Shown here one piece after another: positions 19,348 to 30,023 of a stretch of DNA of 64,000 nucleotides (position 1 is its first letter; every line of letters begins with the position of its first letter). The notes under the pieces were generated by a model. That model was not told the origin of the DNA and searched no databases. It saw nothing but the letters and a program-made list of their open reading frames with translations. The position numbers and the translations under genes are program-made. This stretch comes from Methylobacterium sp. PvR107 (GTDB lineage: Bacteria; Pseudomonadota; Alphaproteobacteria; Rhizobiales; Beijerinckiaceae): contig NZ_JAFIBW010000001.1 of the NCBI RefSeq assembly GCF_017833295.1, positions 4,491,501-4,555,500 of the forward strand, written 5' to 3'.

Positions 19348-20673
19348 TCACGCGCTCGCTGGCACCGCCGGCGGTAGATTCCCGTCGCTCTCCGGCTCGC
19401 TCGCGCTGCCGCCGCGGGTCTCGGGCATCAGCATGAGGTAGAGCACGAAGCCAAAGGCCGCGATGGCCGCGAGCGCCAGGAAGGCGGTGGAATAGCCCGC
19501 GGACACGATGATCACGCCGGCAAGCGTCGCGCTCAAGGACGCGCCGATCCCCTGTGCGGTCGCGACGGCGCCCTGGGCCGCGTTGAAGCGGCCGCCGCCG
19601 CGGGTCAGGTCGGCCACCACGATCGGGAACAGCGCGCCGTAGACGCCCGCGCCGATCCCGTCGAGGAGCTGGACGCCGACCAGCCAGAACGGGTTGTTCG
19701 ACATCGTGTAGAGCACGCCGCGCAGCGCCAGGACCCCGAACGCCGCCAGGAAGATCGGCTTGCGGCCGATCACGTCGGCCTTGGCGCCCACGAAGATCGC
19801 CACCGGCACCATCACGCACTGTGCCGCCACGATGCAGACGGCGATCAGCGAGGTCGCATGGTCCTGGCCCGACAAATGCGTGAGGAGCTGGCCCACGGAG
19901 GTGAGCATCGCCGCGTTGGCGAGATGGAAGATCGCGCAGAGCACCGCGAACAGCAGCAGCGCGCGGTTCTGCAGCAGGGTGGCGAGGCCCGAGGGCGTTT
20001 CCTGCGCCTGCGCCTGCGCTTCGCCTTCGGTCATGCCGCGGGCGAGATCGTTGTCGATGGCGTCGGCCGGCACCATCAGCATGGCGCCGATCGAGAGGGC
20101 CGCCAGCACGCCCATCAGCCAGAACACCACGACCGGGCCGAAGAAATAGGCCAGCCCGCCCGCCAGAGCGGCCGAGACCGCATTGCCGGCATGGTTGAAG
20201 CCCTCGTTGCGGCCGATCCGCTTGGCGAACATCTTCGGGCCGACTAGGCCCAGCGTGATCGCGGCCAACGCCGGCGGGAAGATCGTCCCGGCCACGTGGG
20301 CGATCGATTGCGTCGCGGCCACGAGGTAGAAGTTCGCGATGAACGGCAGGACGAGGCAGCTCGCCGTCACCGCAATGGCGCCGCCGATCACCACCGCGCG
20401 CTTGTGGTTGGTCGCGTCGATCAGCGCACCCGCCGGCGTCTGCGCGACGAGGCCGAGGATCCCGGCGATCGTCATGACGAGGCCGGTCGTCGCTTCGTTC
20501 CAGCCCTGGTCGGGGCCGCGCACCGCGATGAGATAGATGGCGAGGTAGGGGCCGAGGCCGTCACGCACGTCAGCCAGGAAAAAGTTCAGCGCGTCGAGGC
20601 CGCGCAGGGCTTTGCTGGCGGGTGCCCGGGTGTGCGCGTCCCGGGCCTGCCGGCCCCCCTCGATCCTGTCCAT
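19348..20673 (-). CDS. MFS transporter
   Basis: Twelve-helix major facilitator protein, 441 residues. It begins with a basic leader (R-R near residue 7 and R-A-P-A-S-K-A-L-R) and TM1 at A-L-N-F-F-L-A-D-V-R-D-G-L-G-P-Y. The loop 2-3 motif is G-A-L-I-D-A-T-N-H-K-R, and a second copy in the C-half is V-G-A-K-A-D-V-I-G-R-K-P. The resemblance is to the YfcJ/YhhS-like or drug-type uncharacterised MFS groups; the substrate is unknown. An acidic, Gln-rich loop (T-E-G-E-A-Q-A-Q-A-Q-E) joins the two halves. Confidence 0.82.
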   Translation of the reverse strand: MDRIEGGRQARDAHTRAPASKALRGLDALNFFLADVRDGLGPYLAIYLIAVRGPDQGWNEATTGLVMTIAGILGLVAQTPAGALIDATNHKRAVVIGGAIAVTASCLVLPFIANFYLVAATQSIAHVAGTIFPPALAAITLGLVGPKMFAKRIGRNEGFNHAGNAVSAALAGGLAYFFGPVVVFWLMGVLAALSIGAMLMVPADAIDNDLARGMTEGEAQAQAQETPSGLATLLQNRALLLFAVLCAIFHLANAAMLTSVGQLLTHLSGQDHATSLIAVCIVAAQCVMVPVAIFVGAKADVIGRKPIFLAAFGVLALRGVLYTMSNNPFWLVGVQLLDGIGAGVYGALFPIVVADLTRGGGRFNAAQGAVATAQGIGASLSATLAGVIIVSAGYSTAFLALAAIAAFGFVLYLMLMPETRGGSASEPESDGNLPPAVPASA

Positions 20674-20820
20674 CGTGCCTCGATCCCCCGACCGGCGGCG
20701 GGGCCCAGCACCTACGATCCGGCCGGCCCGCCGCGTGGCTCGACGCGCGCGCAGGCAATCGGTTCCCGCAGGAGGCAGGTGGCACGCCGCCGGCTCGAGA
20801 TTCCGTGTTCCGTGAGCGGC

Positions 20821-22208
<1,388 letters not shown>

Positions 22209-22224
<16 letters not shown>

Positions 22225-23738
22225 GGCAGCTCCAGACAGAAGGTGGTCTCGGGCGCGTTGTCGACCAACCCGGCTGCGCCGCGATGCGCCAGCGCGATCT
22301 CGTGCACGATCGCGAGTCCGAGGCCGGTCCCGTCGGGGCGGCCGGTGACGAACGGCTCGAATAGGCTGGTGCGGATCGCGGGATCGACCCCAGGACCGGT
22401 ATCGCTGACGCGAAGCCGCAGACGCATCGTTCCATCAACCGTGTCCCGCGCGGCGGCGAGGCGGACACGACCGCCGGCGGGCGTGTGCTGGAGCGCGTTA
22501 AGCAGCAGGTTGTCGAGGGCGCGCGCAACCTGGGCTCGGTCGATATGCGGGTGGTCCGACCCGGGCAGACCGTCCAGCACCGTCTCGATCCGGACGTTGC
22601 CGGCGGTCGCGAGATCCTCGTGCAGGCGCGCGCATTCGGTGAGCAGCGGGGCGATCGCGGTCGGTATCCGGTGAAGCGGCCGCGCCTGGGTCAGGTTGAG
22701 GAGGTCGCGCAACAGCGTGTCCACCCGCGCGATCTGGCCGAGCATCGCTTCGAGGGCCAGCGTGGCGCGGTTCGGATCGCCGCTGGCCAGGGCGTTCTCG
22801 GCCTTCAATCGCATCGCGGCGATCGGGTTACGGATCTCGTGGGCGATGCTGGCCGCGAGCCGGCCGGCCGTGGCCAGACGCTCGGCGGCCACGACCCGCG
22901 CCCGCGCCTCCCGCAGGCGCCCGCCCGCCGCATTGAGGGCGTCGACCAGACGGTCGAGTTCGCGCTCGCCGGTCCGGTCGAGCCGAGGCAGATCCTCGCC
23001 GTCCGGTTGCGTCGCGAGTGCGGCTTCAAGCCGCGCGATCCGGCCGGAGAACCCGTACAGGAACCGTCCGAGCAAGGCCGCCGACCCGAGCACCGTGGCG
23101 GCCAGGAAGCCGAGCCCGGCCACGAAACGCGTGTAGGTGGGGCCGTCGTTGACGCGGGCGCGTCCCATGGCCCAGGCGGTCAGCCCGGGCTCGGGCCCAT
23201 GCAGCGGACAACCCTGCAGCAGCATCACCTGCGTACGGCTCGGCCGGCGTTGTGGGACCGCGTGGTCGACGCGCAGCGCCTCGGCGTTCACGGCCGCGAT
23301 CGTATCGCGCTCGGCCGCCGGGACGTCCGTCTTCGGCCCGGTCCCTTCGTAGGTGGGATAGGCATAGGCGACCGAACCGTCCGACGCGCTCCAGATGCCG
23401 CCTTCGACCTCCCCGAAACGACCGAGCGCCGCCTCGACCATTTCGGCGAGGTCACCTTCAGCAATCCTGCCGCCGCGGTCGTGGACCAGCAGGGCGTACC
23501 GGTCGATGATCGCGCGACAGGCCCGCGCCACCGCGATCTCGGTCTGAGCCACCTGCACGCCGGTCGACTGGTTGTAGACGCCATACATCAGGTAGGCGGT
23601 CGCGGCTGCCGAGGTCAGCAGGAGCACCCACAGGGCAAGCAGCCGGGCGCGCAGGCTGTAGGCTGTCACGATGCTGTCCGGTCGGGCAAGCTGCGGGCTC
23701 CTCGACGGTTTCGCGCCGCCCGTTCGAAGGCTTAGCAC
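22209..23738 (-). CDS. Membrane sensor histidine kinase (NtrB/DctB-like)
   Basis: About 509 residues if the GTG at 23738 is used; a GTG at 23669 would remove 23. TM1 (about 31-54) and TM2 (about 205-226) bracket a periplasmic sensor region of about 150 residues without a recognisable ligand motif. A HAMP-like linker leads to the HisKA domain with H300 (S-I-A-H-E-I-R-N-P), then the HATPase with N-box N-L-L-L-N-A-L-Q-H, G1 D-T-G-P-G-V and G2 G-T-G-L-G-L-A. It is the partner of the overlapping NtrC-type regulator. Confidence 0.9.
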
Positions 23739-24037
23739 TGGTCACCGCAGCGGCCACCAGCCCGCAGGCGGGAGTCGTGGACAAGCGGTGGCTTCTTCAA
23801 GGAGATGAGTGCAACTTTACGATGAGAATAGCGATGGGAATTCGGGTCTGGCGGTCGAAATGCCTCGCGTCGGTGCTTGCAATTCAGCGAGGTTTTGCGC
23901 AGGTGCCGCTTGAAGTGTGCGCTTCTTTTTGAATACGTGGCACTGGCGGAGTTGAGAATGTCCGCGTGACCGCGTTCCCTGGGCGAGAGAACGAGGTTGG
24001 ACCGTCCTCGTATCGCGCCCGTAACCGGAGGCGGACG

Positions 24038-24394
24038 GTGTCTCACGCGCTCGTGAATCGGGATGCGCTCGACGAGCTGACAGCCGCGATCGGCCGGGAG
24101 AAACTCGTCCGGCTCCTTGACCGATTCGTCGTGAGCCTTGCCACCGCGTTCGAGGGTTCGGATCGCGGTCCGGCCGATTACGGGCGGGAGGCGCATACCA
24201 TGGTGTCCATGTCGGGCATGCTCGGTTGCACACCCCTGTCACTGGCGTGCCGCGGCCTTGAGGAGGCCGCCAAGGCGGGCGACGACCTGACGGGATCGCT
24301 GATCGACCTCAGGAAGCTGCGCGACCGGACGGTCACGGCTCTTCGGGACATGCGGCCAGCGGTGGAGCCGTCGACCCGGCGGGCCACCGGCTGA
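24038..24394 (+). CDS. Stand-alone histidine phosphotransfer (Hpt) protein
   Basis: 118 residues. The four-helix-bundle Hpt motif is clear: R-E-A-H-T-M-V-S-M-S-G with phospho-acceptor H53, followed by L-G-C-T-P-L-S-L-A-C-R-G-L-E-E-A, the usual helix after the active site. The start is a GTG at 24038 with GGAGG six bases upstream (24027-24031); an earlier GTG at 23966 has no such site. The gene lies between an NtrB/NtrC pair (divergent) and an HWE kinase gene (convergent). A role as phosphate shuttle between receiver domains is likely, but neither neighbour is a hybrid kinase. Confidence 0.8.
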   Translation: MSHALVNRDALDELTAAIGREKLVRLLDRFVVSLATAFEGSDRGPADYGREAHTMVSMSGMLGCTPLSLACRGLEEAAKAGDDLTGSLIDLRKLRDRTVTALRDMRPAVEPSTRRATG

Positions 24395-24468
24395 CGGAAC
24401 CGAGGCATCGTCCTGTCGGCGTCGGGTCCGGGACATGCGGCCCGGAACGGCGTGACGCCGATCCCCAG

Positions 24469-25704
24469 TCAGGCAGCCGCCACGGCGTCGAGGGGCGCCT
24501 CGAAGGTCAGGACGGCCCCGGCACGTGGGTACAGCAGCGTCGCCGTCCCGCCGAAGCCGTGGGCGAGACTTCGGGCGATCAGGCGGGTGCCGAATCCGGT
24601 GCGGGTCGGCGGCTCCACCGGCGGTCCTCCGGTCTCTTCCCACCGGAATTGTAACGCCGGTCCGCGCTCCGTCTGGGTCACGTCCCAGGTGATGCCGACG
24701 CGGCCAGCCGCGACCGAAAGCGCACCGTACTTGGCTGCGTTGGTCCCGAGTTCGTGCAGCATGAGCGCCAGGGTCAGGCCGTGGCGCGGGCTCAGGGTCA
24801 GTTCGGGACCCGCAATCGCGAACCGTCCCGAGACACCGTCGCCGTGCAGGGAGATCGCCCCGTCCACCAGGTCGGTCAGGGAGGCGCGGGCGAAGGAGCC
24901 CTGCAGGAGCACATCGTGCGCCTTGGCGAGTGCCAGCAGCCGCGCCGACAGGGCCTCGCCGGCCGCTTCAAGGGACGCCGCGTTGCGCATGGTCTGCGCC
25001 GCGACGGCTTGGACCAGGGCCATGGTGTTCTTCATCCGATGCGCCAGCTCCTGCATCAGCAGGGCCTGACGAGCCTCGGTCAGCTTCAGCTCGGTGATGT
25101 CGCGCGACACCGCGAGGATGCGCTCAGGCCGGTCGGGCGTTGCGCCGAGCGGGGTGACGGCGACATCCCACCATCGCACCGTGCCGCCGGTCTCCAGCTC
25201 CGCCTGGAAGCGGCTCGGCCGGCCCGCGCGTGCCCGTTCCAGGGCAACCGCCGCAGCCTCGCGATCCTCCGGCCGGGTCCAGATCTCCATCCAGAGGCGA
25301 CCGACCGCGTCCGCCTCGTCCCGAACGCCGAAGAGGGCCGGGCCCTCGTCGCTGGCCGTGATCAGGCGGCCGTCGCAGTCGAGCAGCTCCAGGTAATCGT
25401 TGGTCGCCTGATGACGTGCGGACCGTTCCGCCCGGACGTCGTTGGCCGGCACGAGGTCGGGGTCGGAGACCGGGCGCCGGGTCGGACCCGGCGGGGGCGC
25501 TTCGCACCCGGCAGCGAGGCGGCCGGCCTCTACCCGGCTCGCGGCTTCGATGATGCGGCCGAGCCGCCGGCTGCGCTGGCGCTCCCGGTCGGCCTGCGCG
25601 GTCGCCTGCGTCAGCAGGTTCCGCAGGCGGATGTTTTCTGCTTCAAGCGCGCCGAGGCGGTGCGTCGCCCCGTCGGTCCACGGCAACACGAGGCCCGCAT
25701 CCAT
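24469..25704 (-). CDS. PAS-domain HWE-family sensor histidine kinase
   Basis: Soluble kinase, 411 residues, no membrane segment. An N-terminal coiled coil (about 15-60, starting L-G-A-L-E-A-E-N-I-R-L-R) precedes a PAS domain (about 98-210, ending V-S-R-D-I-T-E) and an HWE kinase domain with H222 (Q-E-L-A-H-R-M-K-N-T). The H-E-L-G-T-N-A-A-K-Y-G-A N-box and R-W-E-E-T-G-G-P motif are HWE hallmarks. In alphaproteobacteria such kinases often feed PhyR-type general stress signalling or light/redox sensing; that link is not shown here. The ATG at 25704 follows AGGGGGCGGG; a longer frame to 25923 is rejected. It converges with the Hpt gene. Confidence 0.9.
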   Translation of the reverse strand: MDAGLVLPWTDGATHRLGALEAENIRLRNLLTQATAQADRERQRSRRLGRIIEAASRVEAGRLAAGCEAPPPGPTRRPVSDPDLVPANDVRAERSARHQATNDYLELLDCDGRLITASDEGPALFGVRDEADAVGRLWMEIWTRPEDREAAAVALERARAGRPSRFQAELETGGTVRWWDVAVTPLGATPDRPERILAVSRDITELKLTEARQALLMQELAHRMKNTMALVQAVAAQTMRNAASLEAAGEALSARLLALAKAHDVLLQGSFARASLTDLVDGAISLHGDGVSGRFAIAGPELTLSPRHGLTLALMLHELGTNAAKYGALSVAAGRVGITWDVTQTERGPALQFRWEETGGPPVEPPTRTGFGTRLIARSLAHGFGGTATLLYPRAGAVLTFEAPLDAVAAA

Positions 25705-25863
25705 CGCCCGCCCCCTATGGTCCCGGCGGGCGCCTCTGCGCGGCGCGCCGCCAGCCTTCCCCCGACCGCAGGCGCGGCGACGGATTGTCGGAAGCTCAGA
25801 GGTGCCGGCGGTTCTGCCGCTTCTGGTACACTCTTCGCCCGCGACCCGGCGAATCGTTGGATG

Positions 25864-25876
25864 TGTTACGCTAACA
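25864..25876. promoter_or_regulatory. Perfect short inverted repeat upstream of the HWE kinase gene
   Basis: TGTTACGCTAACA is a TGTTA/TAACA dyad with a CGC spacer, in an AT-richer patch 160 bases upstream of the kinase start. It could be an operator. The cognate protein is unknown and the site may be chance. Confidence 0.3.
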
Positions 25877-25934
25877 TGACGCGCAAGATAATCAAATGAG
25901 CCCGGTATTCGCCGCAGGGCCACACCTTACGTTT

Positions 25935-25970
25935 GTAACAAGATTGGCGATCAAGTCGCCTACTTGTTAC
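25935..25970. terminator. Long stem-loop overlapping the 3' end of the ABC1 kinase gene
   Basis: GTAACAAG (25935-25942) pairs with CTTGTTAC (25963-25970), and inside it GGCGA pairs with TCGCC around the loop TCAAG. The right arm includes the last codons and stop of the gene ending at 25960 on the - strand. It is probably a transcription end or 3' stabilising structure; no T-run follows. Confidence 0.5.
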
Positions 25971-27642
25971 GCATCAGCAGCACGAGCCAGCCGATCCCGA
26001 GTACGAAAATAATTAATCCAATCGACACGAAGACCGGCGTGCCGAGGTCGATCAGCCGGGGCGCGAGCTGCGTGGCGAAGGCCGCGACCACCAGCGCGAC
26101 GGCGACGCGGGCGGCGGCGCGCTCGATGCCGCGGGTGACCTTGTCGAGCCCCTTGACCTCGATCTCGACGGTGACGCGGCCCTGCTTCAGGCGCACCAGC
26201 ATCAGGTGGATCAGGGTCGGAAGCTCCGAGGCGGCACCGTAGAGGCCGACCCCCAGGGCCTCGGCCTTCTGCTTGAGCGCGGAGAGCGAGAACTGCGTCT
26301 GCATGCTCGCCCGGACCGTTGGGCCGGCCGCGGCGAACAGGTCGAAATTTGGATCGAGGTGGCGCATCACGCCGTCGGCTGTGACCAGCCCCTTGAACAG
26401 GATGGCAAGGTCGGTCGGCATGGCGAGGTCGTTCTCGCGGGCCATGTTCATGAAGTCGGTGAGCACCAGCCCGAGATTCAGCGGGATCGACGAGTGGCTC
26501 TCCACGAAGGACTGGGCCGAGACCTGGAGGCGGGTGAGGTCCGGGTTGCTGGTGCCGGTCCAGTCGAGGAGCACGGCCATCAGGCCGTCGGCATCCTGCT
26601 TGAGCATGGCGCCGATTAGTACGAGGAGCTGCGAGCGCCGCCGCTGCGACAGCCGGCCGATGATGCCGAAATCGATGAAGCCGATCTTGTTGCCGGGCAT
26701 CGCCAGCATGTTTCCGGGATGCGGATCGGCGTGGAATACGCCCTCGATCAGCGCCATCTGCAGGAACGCGTCGGTGCCCTTCTGGGCGAGCAGCTTCTTG
26801 TCGACACCGGCCGCGCGGAGGGCCGCCTCGTCGTTCGGCGGGATGCCGTGGATGAAGTCTTGCACCAGCACCCGCTCGGAGCAGTATTCCCAGTGGATCT
26901 TCGGGAAGACGATGTCGTCGCGATCCTCGAAGATCTGGGCCAGCAATTCGCAGTTGCGCGCCTCGTTGAGGAGGTCGAGCTCGCCGTTGAGGCCCTCCGC
27001 GAGGTGGCGCATCTGCTCCCGCGGCTGGTAGCGGGCCATGTCGGGCCACTCGTTCTCGACGATGCGGGCGCCGTGCGCCATCAGGCGCAAATCCGCCTCG
27101 ATGATCTTGCGCAGGTTCGGTCGCAGCACCTTGACGATCACATCCTCGCCCGAGTGCAACCGCGCCCTGTAGACCTGGGCGATCGACGCCGAGGCGATCG
27201 GGTTGGTGTCGAATTCGGCGAAGACTTCGAGCGGTGATCCGCCGATATCCTGCTCGAGCTGCGGCCCGATCTGCTCCCACGACACCGGCACGACCTGGCT
27301 GTGAAGCTTCTGCAGCTCCTCGGTCCAGGCGGGCGACAGGAGGTCGGGCCGGCTCGCCAGAACCTGCCCGAACTTGATGAAGGTCGGACCCAGCGCCTCG
27401 ATCGCCCGCCGCAGGCGCTCGGGCTCGGACAGGCGGGTGACGTCGAGCCGGGGCTGGCGGCGCGGCAGCAGCGGCAGATAGCGCAGGCCGAGGCGGTCGA
27501 CGACCCGCGTGACGCCGAAGCCGATCAGGATCGTCGCGATCTCGGACAGCCGCTGGCGGTCGCGGGCGGCAACGAAGGCTGTCTTCAGCATGGAGGGCGC
27601 GATCCGGTCCGACGGGATGAGGTGTCCGGACAGCACGAGCAT
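25960..27642 (-). CDS. ABC1/UbiB-family atypical kinase
   Basis: 560 residues from the ATG at 27642. Family signatures are present: K-F-G-Q (90-93, the KxGQ motif), the Ala-rich loop A-S-A-S-I-A-Q-V-Y in place of a P-loop, the catalytic block H-A-D-P-H-P-G-N-M and the metal-binding I-D-F-G. Two hydrophobic helices close the C-terminus, as in UbiB. Members support ubiquinone synthesis or lipid extraction with weak ATPase activity. No ubiE or ubi gene is adjacent, so this may be a paralogue rather than the ubiquinone-operon copy. An ATG at 27591 is an alternative start; neither has a clear ribosome site. Confidence 0.85.
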   Translation of the reverse strand: MLVLSGHLIPSDRIAPSMLKTAFVAARDRQRLSEIATILIGFGVTRVVDRLGLRYLPLLPRRQPRLDVTRLSEPERLRRAIEALGPTFIKFGQVLASRPDLLSPAWTEELQKLHSQVVPVSWEQIGPQLEQDIGGSPLEVFAEFDTNPIASASIAQVYRARLHSGEDVIVKVLRPNLRKIIEADLRLMAHGARIVENEWPDMARYQPREQMRHLAEGLNGELDLLNEARNCELLAQIFEDRDDIVFPKIHWEYCSERVLVQDFIHGIPPNDEAALRAAGVDKKLLAQKGTDAFLQMALIEGVFHADPHPGNMLAMPGNKIGFIDFGIIGRLSQRRRSQLLVLIGAMLKQDADGLMAVLLDWTGTSNPDLTRLQVSAQSFVESHSSIPLNLGLVLTDFMNMARENDLAMPTDLAILFKGLVTADGVMRHLDPNFDLFAAAGPTVRASMQTQFSLSALKQKAEALGVGLYGAASELPTLIHLMLVRLKQGRVTVEIEVKGLDKVTRGIERAAARVAVALVVAAFATQLAPRLIDLGTPVFVSIGLIIFVLGIGWLVLLMRNK

Positions 27643-27739
27643 AAGGACTTTTTTGCGGTCGCGAACCCGGGATGGCGAACCCTCGGGCGACTTCGGCGCT
27701 GCGGGTGGGGATCTGAGGGCGATCCCCACCCGGGTCGCG

Positions 27740-29062
27740 TCAGGTGCGCGGCGCCACTGCCGGGACGGGAAGCGCCGCCGGCCGGCGGGCGTCGCCGAAG
27801 CGGGCATTGACGACCAGAAGGGTCACGATCACCGCCGAGAAGGCCAGGGCCGCCAGGAAGTAAAGCCCGGCCTCGAAGCTGCCGCTGCTCTCGCGGATCC
27901 AGCCGACGATGGACGGCGCAACGAAGCCGCCGAGATTGCCGATGCAGTTGATCAGCGCGATGCCGCCGGCCGCCGCGCTGCCGGAGAGGAAAACCGGCGG
28001 CAGCGCCCAGAATGGCGCTTTGCCGCCGTAGAGACCGGCTGCCGCCACCGCCATGAAGGCCACCGCCCACAGCGAGCCGGTGGCGAGCCCCGCGAGCGCC
28101 AGGCCCGCCGCGGTGAGCATCAAAGCACTCGCCAGCGTCACCCGGCGGTCGTTGGTGCGGTCGGAGATCCAGCCGATGGTCAGGCCGCCGATCACCCCGA
28201 ACACGTAAGGAACCGCGGTCATCAGGCCGGTCTGCATGTCCGACAGGCCGGTGCTCTTGAGGATCTGCGGCAGGAAGAACGCCAATCCGAGATTGGCGCC
28301 CGTATTGGCGAAGTAGATGAACGACAGGGCCATCAGCCGCGGGTCGGTGACGGCCGCGCGCAGGCTGGTTCCGTGGCTGGCCGCGACCGCCCCCTGCTCG
28401 GCGTCGATCACCGCCTGCAGAGCCGTCCGGTCCGCCGGCGCGAGCCACGCCGCGTCCTTCGGCCGGTCGGGGATCAGGGCGAGGAAGACGAAGCCGAACA
28501 GGGTGGTGGGCACACCCTCGAGCAGGAACAGCCATTGCCAGCCCTTGAGGCCCAGGACTCCGTCGAGCTGCATGATCGAGGTGGAGAGCGGCGCGCCGAT
28601 CGCCAGGGAGACCGGAATTCCAACCGCGAAGGCGCCGAAGATCCGCGCGCGGTAGGCCTTCGGGAACCAGTAGGTGAGGTAGAGGATCACCCCCGGGTAG
28701 AAGCCGGCTTCGGCCGCGCCGAGCAGGAAGCGCAGGACGAGGAAGCTCGTCGCGCCCTGCACGAACATCATCGCCGCCGAGAGCAGGCCCCAGGTGATCA
28801 TGATCCGGGCGATCCAGCGCCGCGCCCCGACCTTTTCCAGGATCAGGTTGCTCGGCACCTCGAAGAGGAAATAGCCGATGAAGAAGATCCCGGCGCCGAG
28901 GCCGAACACGGCCGGGCCGATGCCGAGGTCGGCGTTCATCCGCAGAGCCGCGAAGCCGACATTGATCCGGTCGACATAGGCCATCACGTAGCCGATGAAG
29001 AGCAGCGGCATCAGCCTGAAGAAGACCTGCCGGACAATCCGGTCCTGTTCGTTCGGGGGCAT
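27740..29062 (-). CDS. MFS transporter, anion:cation symporter (ACS) family
   Basis: 440 residues, twelve helices. TM1 has the ACS-type signature V-M-A-Y-V-D-R-I-N-V-G-F-A, and TM4-5 contains the A-A-E-A-G-F-Y-P-G motif of the tartrate/phthalate/hexuronate transporters. It therefore probably imports an organic acid with protons. The ATG at 29062 follows AGAGGAAACG, a strong site; two earlier starts are weaker. It is the distal transporter of the sugar-acid locus on this strand, 213 bases after the solute-binding-fold gene. Confidence 0.85.
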   Translation of the reverse strand: MPPNEQDRIVRQVFFRLMPLLFIGYVMAYVDRINVGFAALRMNADLGIGPAVFGLGAGIFFIGYFLFEVPSNLILEKVGARRWIARIMITWGLLSAAMMFVQGATSFLVLRFLLGAAEAGFYPGVILYLTYWFPKAYRARIFGAFAVGIPVSLAIGAPLSTSIMQLDGVLGLKGWQWLFLLEGVPTTLFGFVFLALIPDRPKDAAWLAPADRTALQAVIDAEQGAVAASHGTSLRAAVTDPRLMALSFIYFANTGANLGLAFFLPQILKSTGLSDMQTGLMTAVPYVFGVIGGLTIGWISDRTNDRRVTLASALMLTAAGLALAGLATGSLWAVAFMAVAAAGLYGGKAPFWALPPVFLSGSAAAGGIALINCIGNLGGFVAPSIVGWIRESSGSFEAGLYFLAALAFSAVIVTLLVVNARFGDARRPAALPVPAVAPRT

Positions 29063-29275
29063 CGTTTCCTCTGGGTCCATGGTTCTGTTCTTGGCCCGGC
29101 AGGCTGGGATCCGATCGGGCCGCCTTACCCAGCTCAGACCCCCCTCAGGTGCCCGCCGGGCGCGCTTCGAAGGAAGGTTCGAGGATCGCGCCCCCAGCAG
29201 CGGGAGGAGAGCGTCGAGAGGGCGGAAACGCGCCCGCACCTTACGATGACGGCGCGATCGGGACCGCCACGCCGG

Positions 29276-29989
29276 TCAGAAGGCCGGTTCGAGGCCGCTG
29301 GTCCGGTAGGCCTCGGCGGCCTGCGGTGTCGTCAGGCCGGCCAGGAAACGTTCGGCGCCCGCCCGGTCGGTCGCGCCGCGCATGATTGCGGCCGAGAAGG
29401 TCGTCATCTCCTGCACCGGATCGGGGAGGGGGCCGACGACCTCGATGCCCGGCACGACCATCAGCTCGCTGATCTGCTGGACCGCAATATCGGCCTCGCC
29501 GGAGACCAGCTTCTCGGCCGTGAAACCTTGCGGGATGATCGTCGCACGGGCGTTCACGGCCTCGGCCAGCCCGAGCCGCGGCAGGAGCCCCGCGAAGTAG
29601 ATCCCGCTCGCGCCGGTGCGCGAGTAGGCGACGGAGCGCGCCTCGACCAGCGTGCGCTTAAGCGCCTCCACGGTCGAGATGTCCGGGTGCTGTGCCCCGG
29701 CCTTCACGGCGATGCCGTAACGGGAACGCACCGCGTCGACCCGGGTCTCCGCCTCGACCCGGCCCGCCGCGATCAGGCGGTCCATGGCATCCGACAGGAC
29801 AAGGACCGCGTCGGCGGTCGCACCGTCCTCGATCTCCTTCATGATGACCGCGGTCGGCGCCCAATGGATCGCCGCCCGGCCACCGGCCGACTCGAAGGCC
29901 GGCACCACGTACGCGTCGAAGGCGCCCCGCACCACGAGGGCACATTTCAATCGGGTCGCGGTCTGCTCGTCTGCCATATCGTGTCTCAT
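29276..29989 (-). CDS. Solute-binding-fold (ModA-like) protein lacking a signal peptide
   Basis: 237 residues resembling the type II periplasmic binding fold: an A-L-V-V-R-G-A-F-D-A-Y start, S-R-Y-G-I-A-V-K-A-G for the hinge strand, and G-E-A-D-I-A-V-Q-Q-I-S-E-L before the C-terminal lobe, as in molybdate- and organic-acid-binding proteins. There is no signal sequence; the N-terminus M-R-H-D-M-A-D-E-Q is polar. No permease or ATPase gene is adjacent. A cytosolic ligand-binding role is inferred. The ATG at 29977 is an equally good start. Confidence 0.65.
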   Translation of the reverse strand: MRHDMADEQTATRLKCALVVRGAFDAYVVPAFESAGGRAAIHWAPTAVIMKEIEDGATADAVLVLSDAMDRLIAAGRVEAETRVDAVRSRYGIAVKAGAQHPDISTVEALKRTLVEARSVAYSRTGASGIYFAGLLPRLGLAEAVNARATIIPQGFTAEKLVSGEADIAVQQISELMVVPGIEVVGPLPDPVQEMTTFSAAIMRGATDRAGAERFLAGLTTPQAAEAYRTSGLEPAF

Positions 29990-30023
29990 CGTTTCATCTG
30001 AGAGCCGGTCGACCGTTCCGCCA

